Of a DNA stretch of 64,000 nt, positions 53,388 through 61,673 are shown one piece after another. The stretch covers positions 37,399,250 to 37,463,249 of the forward strand of contig CM075103.1 in NCBI GenBank assembly GCA_037576195.1, given 5' to 3'. Source of the DNA: Phytoseiulus persimilis. Its lineage: Eukaryota; Arthropoda; Arachnida; Mesostigmata; Phytoseiidae. The number at the start of each line of letters is the position of its first letter. The first letter of the stretch is position 1. The position numbers and the translations under genes were made by a program. The notes beneath the pieces are model-generated. The model searched no databases. It was not told the origin of the DNA and saw nothing but the letters and a program-made list of their open reading frames with translations.

Positions 53388-56146
53388 CGTCTTGGGGAGG
53401 ACAAGTAGTGATTCGTCTCCGGTTCTTGAGAAATTCCTCTTGTAGAGGATCCCCGTGACGATCTCGAACGTGCTGGATCGCTTTGCAATGTCTCTATTCT
53501 GTCGAGCGATGGATCGTTTTCTTGTGCTTGAGCCAAAGATTTCAGCGAGATCGAGTTTATTTGCAGGTGCTTGGGCTCTGGAACGTGCTGGTTCGTTGTT
53601 AGCGGGGTCACTGCTGGATCGGTGGATCGGGAATGCTGGGGCTGAGGATCGTCTAAATTCTTCTCTACGTCACCGTTTGTCGTTGTTGCTGGGTATCGTG
53701 AGAGACAGTCCGCATCCAAGTGTTTCCTTCCTTGTTTGTATACCACGGTTATGTCGTATTCTTGGAGCTCGAGTGCCCATCTTGCCAGGCGGCCCGTCAG
53801 GCTCTTCGACGTCATTAGCCAGCACAGCGCATGGTGATCTGTAACGACAGTTACTGGCCGACTATGTACGTACGGGCGGAACTTCTTTATCGCCCATACG
53901 ACAGCTAGTCCCTCCTGGTCCGTCGTCGAGTATCGAGACTCCGGTCCCGACAGCGTGCGGCTGGCATAAGCGATCACACGTTCCACCCCGGTCGCGTCAA
54001 TTTGTGCTAGAACTGCTCCAAGACCGTGTTTACAAGCATCCGTTCTCAGTATTGCTGGTCTCGACGGTTCGAAGTGGCCCAGCAACGGGGGCTGTGTGAG
54101 CTTTCCCCTCAGCTCGTCGAATGCTGATTGTTGCTCTGGGTTCCATTGAAACTTTTCGCCGTCTTTGAGAAGAACGTTGAGCGGTGCTGCAATCTTTGAG
54201 AAGTTTTCCATGAATTTCCTGTAGTACGAGCAGAGGCCCGAAAAGCTTCTCACCGACTTTGCGTTGTTTGGTCTCGGGAAGGATCGGATGGCGTCGGTCT
54301 TTGCTGGATCGGGCAGGATCCCATGCTGCGAGATCTGGTGTCCTAGGAGCGAGATCTTTGTGGCGCCGAAAGAGCACTTCTTGATGTTCAGCGATAGGTT
54401 GGCTTGGTCGAGGCATCTTAGGATCTCTGTGAGGCGTTGGTTGTGCTCCCCCAGCGTTTTGCCGAAAATGCACAGATCGTCTAGGTAGACCAGGCAGTTC
54501 TCCCACTTGTGTCCTCGCAAAACGCTGTCCATCAGTCGTTCGAATGTAGCTGGGCCGTTCGACAATCCGAAGGGAAGCACCCGAAACTCGAAGAGCCCGT
54601 CCGGTGTGGAGAAGGCTGTTTTCTCCCTGTCCTTCTCATCCAACGGGCATTGGAAGTAGCCCGATTTCAGATCCAGACAGGAGAAGAACTTCGCGCCTGC
54701 AAGGCAATCGAGAGCATCATCGATTCTCGGCAAGGGGTAGCCGTCGCGTTTCGTTACTTTGTTGAGCTCGCGGTAGTCTACGCAGAACCTCGTTTCACCG
54801 TTTTTCTTTTTAACGAGCACGATTGGGCTGCTCCACGGGCTTGCCGAGGGCTGGACCACACCTTGTTTGTGCATTTTGTCGACTTCCGCAGCTATGTAGT
54901 CCCTCTCGGCCGGCGAGTATCGCTTCGAGTATCGGCCCCTTACTGGTGCGTGATCCCCCGTGTTGATGCTGTGCGAGACCAGATGAGTTTGTCTGGGGGG
55001 ATCGTCTTTCCTTGGCAGCAGCCTTGGAAAAGACGCGATGATCTCTCTGATTTGTTTCTTCTCGATCGGATGCAGTTTCTTGTTTATGGCGGCGTTGACA
55101 TTTTCAATTGCATGATCTATGGTGGCTTGATCTTGTTGGTCGTTTTGTATTGCGGCGACGCAGTGCTGCTTTTGATTTTCTGCCAGTGGTGTCGCTGTCG
55201 CCGCCGTCATTCCCTTGGGTAGGGTTACTCGCGAGTTCGTGTGGTTTTCGATGATCGTGGAAGAAATGCCGCGCTGGATCGTCACTACCGCTGCAGGGGT
55301 CCACAAATTATTTTTTCCTTGAAGTGCTGGGGCCGGAATAAGGACGAAAGAGGAGCCGGAAAGATCGTTGCAGGGGCCGCTGACATTCGACACCTCTAAG
55401 TCTACAATTCTAGCTTCTCTAGGCGGTATCGTAATGCTACGCCGGATACTAAGTTTCGTCGTGTTCTCCGGTGTCGACACCGGTTCCGACGACGCTACCT
55501 CCCTTGAGTCGCTTTGCGAGTCATCGTGCACTTCTCCACGTGGGCTGGAACGCTTATGAGTCTCTGGCCCTAGGCTTACAGAAGCCAGTGCTGGCTCTTT
55601 CCTTAGTCGACTGAATTGGTCGCTTGATCCGAACATTCTGTGGAGATGAACTTTCCCCGTGCTTAGGTCGAATATTGCGCCGTGCGCTTGCCAAAAATCA
55701 AACCCTAGAATGACTTCATTGCTCAGAGACTCAATGATGGCGAATTCGCACGGGAACCTTATTTCATTTTTATTGAACCCCACGCGGAGCGTGCACGACC
55801 CCTCTAATTTGATGCTAGAACCGTCTGCGACTCTTACAAATGCTGGAGCTGAGTCGTTGGCTGGATCGGTTTTAAACTTAACTAATCTTTGAGCTAAGCT
55901 GGATCTAATGACAGACACATCGGCACCTAAGTCAGCTAGAGCAAGGATCGGGCCGCGCTGGTTCAAAAATATTTCCACTCTGTTCCCGTGAAGGCTGGCT
56001 GTGTTGATTTCCCGGGGCAGATCGATCAACGGCCAGGAGCGTTTCCCGCCTGTGACGACATGAACACTCGGGGATATTGTTGCACCAATTACATAGGACT
56101 CGTCCGTCTGGGGTGCGGCGGTTGCCCTCAAAGAACGCGTCGTCAT
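53384..56146 (-). CDS. pol: Ty3/gypsy protease-RT-RNase H
   Basis: A 920-codon open frame. The aspartic protease carries ILALADLGADVSVIRSS, with Leu where a Thr/Ser usually follows the catalytic Asp. The reverse transcriptase has KQGVVQPSASPWSSPIVLVKKKNGETRFCVDYRELNKVT, CLDLKSGYFQ, LPFGLSNGPATFERLMD and the catalytic VYLDDLCIFG. The RNase H includes RPAILRTDACKHGLGAVLAQ and AVVWAIKKFRPYVHSRPVTVVTDHHAL. The frame overlaps the 3' part of gag (to 55932) in another frame, as in gypsy elements that use frameshifting. It ends shortly after RNase H at a stop caused by the apparent indel before integrase. Confidence 0.92.
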   Translation of the reverse strand: MTTRSLRATAAPQTDESYVIGATISPSVHVVTGGKRSWPLIDLPREINTASLHGNRVEIFLNQRGPILALADLGADVSVIRSSLAQRLVKFKTDPANDSAPAFVRVADGSSIKLEGSCTLRVGFNKNEIRFPCEFAIIESLSNEVILGFDFWQAHGAIFDLSTGKVHLHRMFGSSDQFSRLRKEPALASVSLGPETHKRSSPRGEVHDDSQSDSREVASSEPVSTPENTTKLSIRRSITIPPREARIVDLEVSNVSGPCNDLSGSSFVLIPAPALQGKNNLWTPAAVVTIQRGISSTIIENHTNSRVTLPKGMTAATATPLAENQKQHCVAAIQNDQQDQATIDHAIENVNAAINKKLHPIEKKQIREIIASFPRLLPRKDDPPRQTHLVSHSINTGDHAPVRGRYSKRYSPAERDYIAAEVDKMHKQGVVQPSASPWSSPIVLVKKKNGETRFCVDYRELNKVTKRDGYPLPRIDDALDCLAGAKFFSCLDLKSGYFQCPLDEKDREKTAFSTPDGLFEFRVLPFGLSNGPATFERLMDSVLRGHKWENCLVYLDDLCIFGKTLGEHNQRLTEILRCLDQANLSLNIKKCSFGATKISLLGHQISQHGILPDPAKTDAIRSFPRPNNAKSVRSFSGLCSYYRKFMENFSKIAAPLNVLLKDGEKFQWNPEQQSAFDELRGKLTQPPLLGHFEPSRPAILRTDACKHGLGAVLAQIDATGVERVIAYASRTLSGPESRYSTTDQEGLAVVWAIKKFRPYVHSRPVTVVTDHHALCWLMTSKSLTGRLARWALELQEYDITVVYKQGRKHLDADCLSRYPATTTNGDVEKNLDDPQPQHSRSTDPAVTPLTTNQHVPEPKHLQINSISLKSLAQAQENDPSLDRIETLQSDPARSRSSRGSSTRGISQEPETNHYLSSPRR

Positions 56147-56769
56147 CCGGGTTTTGCAGGAGAGGTTTCCTCGGTTGCGGGATCAGTGCAGGGTCAGGGT
56201 GATAGGGGGTGACGGATCGGTTTCTCAGTTGTTGCTGGAACCTCATCTCTCGAAACGGTGATCGTGGGCGTCTTTCTTCGGCAGGAGCTTGTCTTTGACG
56301 CGGCTGGTTCTCGCGGTCGCTGGAACTGGAGCGTGAGCGAAAGAATTTGATATCGCTGCCGGAACTTTCTCGACTCAACGTTGGTTTTGAGATCCGGTTC
56401 ACTTCGCCGCTGTAGCTGGGTCGTTCTCTGGCGGCGTTTGATATGGGCAGGGTCCGATCTAGCCACCCCAGGTGGCTGCGTAGTTCGCTGATCGTCTTTG
56501 GCTTGACCGTGGCTATTACCGTTCGTATGTCTTCGGGCGGGAGCGTTTGTATACATCTTTCAGTTATGTTGGACTCCGACATTGCTGGATCTACTTCATT
56601 ACAGAGCTGGATCACATAGTCCACGTGTGGTTTGTATTTCGTGCCGTTTTCTTTCACCAGGGAGTCCAGTTTCCTGGTTGCCTCGTGGCGCTTGGCTGCC
56701 CGATCCTTACTATATATAATCGGCTTCGTCTGTAAGTTTGTCAGTTTGTCTGTTCGTCCGCACTTTTTC

Positions 56770-57010
56770 TGGAACATATGGGGGTGATTCCGGGACCAAT
56801 CTGACCTTGACTGTCCCGAGTCTGGAGAGGTGATCCCGGTACGAGTCTGATTATACATTTTGAAAGCTGGAGGGGTGATTCTGGAACCGATCTGATCATA
56901 CTTTTCAGAACGAGGAGGGGTGATTCCGAGACCAATCTGAGCATTACTTCCCAACTCTGGAGGGGTGATTCCGAGACCAATCTGAGAATTACTTTCCAAC
57001 TCTGGAGGGG
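56770..57010 (-). repeat. 45-bp tandem array inside gag
   Basis: About five units of exactly or nearly 45 bp begin ggggtgatt(c/t)c and include gaccaatctga and an aactctgga-type end. The last two complete units differ at about two positions, while the first is more divergent. The unit is a multiple of three and keeps at least two minus-strand frames open. These are a 15-residue repeat of the SWEVMLRLVSESPLQ type and an alternative one of the NAQIGLGITPPELGS type. Confidence 0.85.
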
Positions 57011-57633
57011 TTTCCTTGCTGCCGGATCTTGGTTGTACTCCGACGCCCGTTCAAAGGCGCGGAGCCACACCGCTGGATCTTCTGTGGGTGCGCCTGTGAA
57101 CTTCGGATAGTCCACCGGTCTCTCATTCCTCCAGGAACTCGCTTCTATTCCGAGCTTGTTCCGGAGGTCACGCAGCAAGAGCATAAGATCTATGTCCGAC
57201 ATACCCGACAGGTCGATGTTCCTTCCTTCGGATGTCGCTGGGGCAGGGGCTGGTTCTTGGCTCGGTTGCGCTGGATCAACGTATCTTCTCGCTGGATCGA
57301 TCTTCGGGATTGCTGGGGCATGCTTGGCTTCGTACGTCGTGGCTTGGACATGAGGCGAGATCTGGTATTGTGGTTCCATACCTGGTGCTAGCCCTTGCAC
57401 GTGGCCGTGCAAGTCGTACTGCGCTGCTGGGTCTTCATGGAAGGCTGGTTCTTGATCTGGATCGTTGAGACCTTGCTCGACCACGGCCACTGCCTGAGCC
57501 TGAGCGACTTCTTCCTCGTAACTCTGTGCAGGAACCGGGTTGGGCTGGATCCCTGTGCTGGACCGCGCGTGTGCGTTTCTTCGGCGAGGTCTTGGGTGGC
57601 GACTTGAACATCGGCATTCCGTACGGTGGCTCG

Positions 57634-57651
57634 AACTCGCAATCTCCACCA
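57634..57651 (-). promoter_or_regulatory. Ty3/gypsy primer-binding site
   Basis: Two bases after the 5' LTR the element strand reads TGGTGGAGATTGCGAGTT, complementary to a tRNA 3' end ...AACTCGCAATCTCCACCA. The TGG that pairs with the CCA end and the spacing are as expected. I cannot say which tRNA. Confidence 0.7.
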
Positions 57652-57653
57652 CT

Positions 57654-57925
57654 TGTAAGACTGTCGGATCTTGGGGATTCACTCGCTTTATTTCGCTGGC
57701 TCGTCGAATCTAAACCGGGTATCGCGGCTGCGACCGATCTCGATTGAGTGTGCCGAAAAAGTGACTCTCTGTTCTCTCTCTATGATCAACTCCTAATTCT
57801 CCTTTCCAATTCCGCCCTCGCACCATTTTCTCCGAGATGGCCGGGGCGCTCTCTAGCGGTGGCGGGAACAATGAGCGATACCTAGGGTTGGAGCTACATG
57901 GGGCGAGATCATTTACAATCCTACA
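57654..57925 (-). repeat. Ty3/gypsy 5' LTR (272 bp)
   Basis: A near-identical partner of 51718-51989, with six substitutions and no length difference. It should contain the element promoter. It is followed outside by atat, the second target-site copy. Confidence 0.93.
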
Positions 57926-58150
57926 ATATGATACGATTCTCAGAATACCGAACTTCGGGGATGACTTTCGTCCACCTGTTCGGCCACAGTGCGAAGACGA
58001 CAACTACAAGGGTGAAGCTAGCGCCGCCACTGCCCGCATGTGAAGCATATTATGCCTGGGGGAACGATGTTGACAAAATGCCTCGGACGGATAACGAGGT
58101 TGGGGATCCCACCGGGGGATCACCCTGTAAAGTCCTCAACGGACGCTTCG

Positions 58151-60670
58151 TCATAGTCCATCACGGAACACGACATTCCTCCTCCTATGGGAGCCGCCCG
58201 AACATTTGGCGGATTCCGGGTCGAGCTTTGTAATCCGTTTGACGGCGCGCTCTGGTTGCACACGTCTGCCCGGTGTCGTCGACTCTACAGCGTTCTTGGA
58301 AACTTTCTGAGTCGCCAACTCAGAAGCTGCCTGAGACGGTGGCGACTTCATGGGCTCGGTCTCAGCTTTGGCTGTCCTTTCAAGCGCGTCCTCAACTATC
58401 TCGGAGTCCGCGTGATCGAAACCGGCTTTCGGAGAAGTCTCCAAAACTCTTAGCGACGAACCTTTGCATGTCCCATCAGTGGAACTTGCCGGAAGAGACT
58501 CTCTTTCCTTGCGTCTGGACACGTGGTGTAGGCTGTACAACGTACGGGTCTTTTCCATGCTTGATTGAGATAGCGAGCAACCAACCTGTCGCCTGTCCTC
58601 AACCGCGCCAGAGCTTCCCCAATCGGCTCGACGAACCCAGCAGGAACTCGCCGCGTGTTGTCGAGGGCTATCGTGACCGCCGTTATCGCTCACGAGAGTC
58701 TCCGGCGCCCCGAAATGACGGAAGACTGCTTCTAGTTTCTCACGACCTCGCTGCCGGCTCTAGGAAAACCGTATCGACACACTTCGAATAGGCATCGACG
58801 ACGACGAGGAACGCGTTGCCCTTCTGGGGCTCAGCGAAGTCGAGATGGATTCTCACCCAAAGCCGCTCCGGGTTCGGCCATGGTGCCAGAAGAACCCCGA
58901 TCGGATTCGGTGCGTGTTGCGCGCAGTGAGCGCGGGATTTGACGAGCTTTTCGACGTCCGCCGGAATGCCGGTGCCGTAGAAAAGAGCCGTGGTCAAAGC
59001 GTTCATGCTCACGATCCCTGGACGCGCGGAGTGAAGCTTCTTGAGCACCGATGGACGGAGAGATGAGGAGACAAAAAATAGAGAATCATTCTGTTGAGCG
59101 AGACAACGCAAGGCCTGATCCTTGAAATCGGCTTTTTCCCAGCCTTGAGAGAGACGACGAAGCACCTGCTTCAGCACTGGATCGCGAGCCGTAGCATCAC
59201 GTATGTCCGCTCCGATAGTGGTGATCTTACGGCTTGCTTCCACCACACTGTCGATGTCTGTTTATTGAGGTGCGAAGCGATTCCAATCATTTTGGTCCTC
59301 GACCACCTGTAGTGTTGTTCCCTGGATGAGCCTCGAAAGAGCGTCTGCCTGTCCAGAGTCGGATGTTCGGACGCACTCGATGATGAAATTGAAGCCGACA
59401 AAGCGCAGCGCACCCCGGCGTAACCTCGCTGCTGTCCGTTCATTGAGACCTTCCGTCTTATCAGGCGTTCGACCGTGAAGACCAGCGCCAAAGCTTCTTT
59501 CTCTACCTGACTGTAATTCCTCTGAGCCGGTCTGAGGGACTTCGAAACGTGAAACACCGCTTTTCAAGTCTCATCTGCATAGCGCTGGAGGAGCACACCT
59601 CCCATGCCGGTATCTGCTGCTATTGTGAGCTGCTGCCTGGGGTCGAAGTGGGCAAGCGCCGGCGGACATGAGAGAATGGGCTTGACGTCTTCTACGGCTT
59701 GTTCGTGCGCTGGTTTAAACTTGAAAAAGGGAGATTTGAAAAGGAGGGCCTCGCACTGACGTTTGAACCGATGCAGTTGGCAGACGAATTTTTGTAGTGA
59801 TTGATGAGTCCCAAAAGCGAGCGAACTTCCGAGAAATCCGAAGGGCGACGCAATTTCCCGATCGCTGCGATCTTTTGCGGGTCGGCCCGGATATCTTGTT
59901 CGTTAACGATAACTCCAAGATGATTCAGCTCTCGCGAGTTGAAGAGGCATTTCTGAAGCCCCAAACGGGAACCCCTAGCCTTCAGACGTGCCAAGACGTG
60001 GTACAACCGTTGGTCGTGTCCAGGCTGAACAGAACCCATGACGAGAATATCGTCGAGATAGACGAGAGTGCCGTCGAGACCGGCCAGGGCTTGATCTATT
60101 GCGCCCTCGAAAATTGCTGGAGCCGTTTTGAGATCACTGTAGACAAACGAGACGATTGTATTGAAAAAAAATACACCTGTGGGTGTTGATTGTCGTGAGT
60201 GGGCGGCTAGCAGAATCAAATTTCAGCTGCAGGTACGCATCGGAAAGATCCAATCCCGTGGAAACCTTGTTACCAGGGAACTCAGTCATGATTTCTTCCA
60301 TATTCGGGATCGGGTGCGGGACATCCTGCAAAGCATAGTTCAGACCTTTGGAATAGTCAGCACAGACTCTGATTTTGCCGTTTGCCTTCCGGGCCACGAC
60401 GACCGGGCGAGGCCAAGCAGAAGACTCCACCGGAGAGAGAACTCCGTTTCCTAGCAGTCGATCCAACTCTATGTTGACCGCATCCCGGAATGGTTCTGCA
60501 AGTGGTCGAGCGCGAAGATGTACCGGGGAAGACCTTTCCTGGAGCTTCATCTTTACCTGTATCTTCGTGCACCGACCTAAGCGCTCTTTTAAGACATCCG
60601 GGTAACGTTCACCCCATGCTTCCGCTGTGCTGGAGGCTTCGGATATCGCGAAGAACTCGACGGAATTCAA
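58151..60670 (-). pseudogene. pol: Decayed Ty3/gypsy pol (element B)
   Basis: Minus-strand order is correct but the frame breaks several times. RT begins at 60670-60134 (RPLAEPFRDAVNIELDRLLGNGVLSPVESSAWPRPVVV, VCADYSKGLN, LDLSDAYLQLKF). It continues at 60150-59692 with the catalytic LVYLDDILVMG. RNase H/connection follows at 59567-59171 (FHVSKSLRPAQRNYSQVEKEALALVF). Integrase is at 59246-58740 (GTGIPADVEKLVKSRAHCAQH, PWPNPERLWVRIHLDFAEPQKGNAFLVVVDAYSK), and its C-terminal part at 58693-58151 includes a displaced SDNGG. The pattern resembles the K02A2.6-like branch of Ty3/gypsy. LTRs were not found. At least four frame changes show it is dead. Confidence 0.85.
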
Positions 60671-60899
60671 GGAGGAATTCCTCGTCTGCGCACTCTCGAA
60701 CGCAGTCTCCGGTCAATCTCCGGACATTCAAATGTCACACTTCAGAGCGGCTCTGGGATCTCAGTGCAGAAGCAAGCTGAGAGCGATCGTGGCTGCTCAA
60801 TCAGAAGAACTTGCTAACGAGGTGGTGGACAGGAACTCTACTAGGCCATGCGTCAGGCTGGATACACTTATGAGCAGCTGGGAGAAGTTCCTGATCCTC

Positions 60900-61471
60900 G
60901 CCAGAATACTGCGGTAAGCAGAATCATTTGGTCTTACGCGAAAAGTTCTACACATGCAGTCAGGGCAGTTTGGACGTGGAGCGATTCATCGAAAGGGTTT
61001 GCGAGCTGGCCGACGACTGCGAATTCCCAGTCGAACGTCGAGCGTCGAAGTCGAGGACGAGCTGATTCGCGACCGACTCGTTCTCGGTGTGTCAATCGAG
61101 CGTCTTGAAGAAAGACTCATCCAAAGTGACAAACCTAACCTCGCGGGACGAAATTGTGAACAAAATCAAAACGGAGCGATTTCAGCGAAAGACTTCTCAA
61201 CCACACGACACCGGTGCGTTCGTCAAAAACCTGTATGTTTTGTGATCGCAAGCATCTGCTAGTAAAAAGCAAATGTCCTGCGAGGGATGCGAAGTGCAGG
61301 AAATGCAACAAGGTCGGTCACTTCGCACTATGCTGCACCAAGGCTCGTCGTCTGCATCACATAGAGGAGAGCGATGCTGCCGAACTGAACGACGGCGACG
61401 ATGAGGAGGAAGACACCAAGTTTGATTTGTATGTCGATGCGGGAGCCCTGAACCCAATCTCAATGAATGAC
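60900..61471 (+). pseudogene. gag: Ty3/gypsy gag fragment with zinc knuckles
   Basis: The plus strand reads SLDVERFIERVCELADDCEFP, then after a one-base shift EDELIRDRLVLGVSIERLEERLIQSDKPNL, the usual Gag core ending in many gypsy elements. A final frame (61214-61471) gives CMFCDRKHLLVKSKCPARDAKCRKCNKVGHFALCC, a pair of Cys/His zinc knuckles, and an acidic tail. It ends where a protease should follow. Its orientation is opposite to the pol fragments on both sides, so it belongs to a different insertion or to an inverted piece. Sequence from 60627 may be the start of the same gag. Confidence 0.75.
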
Positions 61472-61673
61472 TGATCACGAGGTTGTCTGTGCGAAGTCTC
61501 GAACAGGACTGGTGTTCATTACTCTTCTCGCTGGAGGGCTCTCGGTGAGAGCGCTATCATTTGAATACAGCCAAACATCTCCCCCGTCAAGATAAAACCA
61601 ATGGAAATTGTATCACAAGAGTTTGCCTTAACTTATATACAGAACATGATTGGCAGCGTTTGAAATGAAGGCA

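Larger units (their letters stand above)
55932..57682 (-). pseudogene. gag: Ty3/gypsy gag, interrupted by a tandem array
   Basis: Two overlapping frames make up gag. The N-terminal one (57682-56741; the real start is probably an ATG near 57615) is Pro/Ala/Gln-rich. It reaches the Gag core SSWRNERPVDYPKFTGAPTEDPAVWLRAFERASEYN and then enters the 45-bp tandem array. The C-terminal one (56999-55932) leaves the array and reads SKDRAAKRHEATRKLDSLVKENGTKYKPHVDYVIQLCNEVDPAMSES, then a basic Arg-rich tail with CNWCNNIPECSCRHRR near the end, a degenerate zinc knuckle. Part of the normal Gag core between these segments is replaced by the array, so the protein is probably defective. Confidence 0.75.
51718..57925 (-). 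mobile_element. Ty3/gypsy LTR retrotransposon, LTR-bounded
   Basis: A 6208-bp element on the minus strand: 5' LTR 57654-57925, tRNA primer site at 57634-57651, gag, pol, polypurine tract next to the 3' LTR 51718-51989. It is flanked by a 4-bp duplication atat (51714-51717 and 57926-57929). The LTRs differ at six of 272 positions by my count, so the insertion is fairly young. Frame changes in gag and between RNase H and integrase, plus a tandem array in gag, indicate that it is no longer autonomous. Confidence 0.93.

Noticed and set aside
54509..55222. Plus-strand 237-codon open frame
   Set aside because: Antisense shadow of the gypsy reverse transcriptase and protease region.
56765..57010. 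45-bp array as a functional repeat domain of Gag
   Set aside because: Both frames are open across it and the Gag core is interrupted at this point, so an expanded non-coding repeat is more likely.
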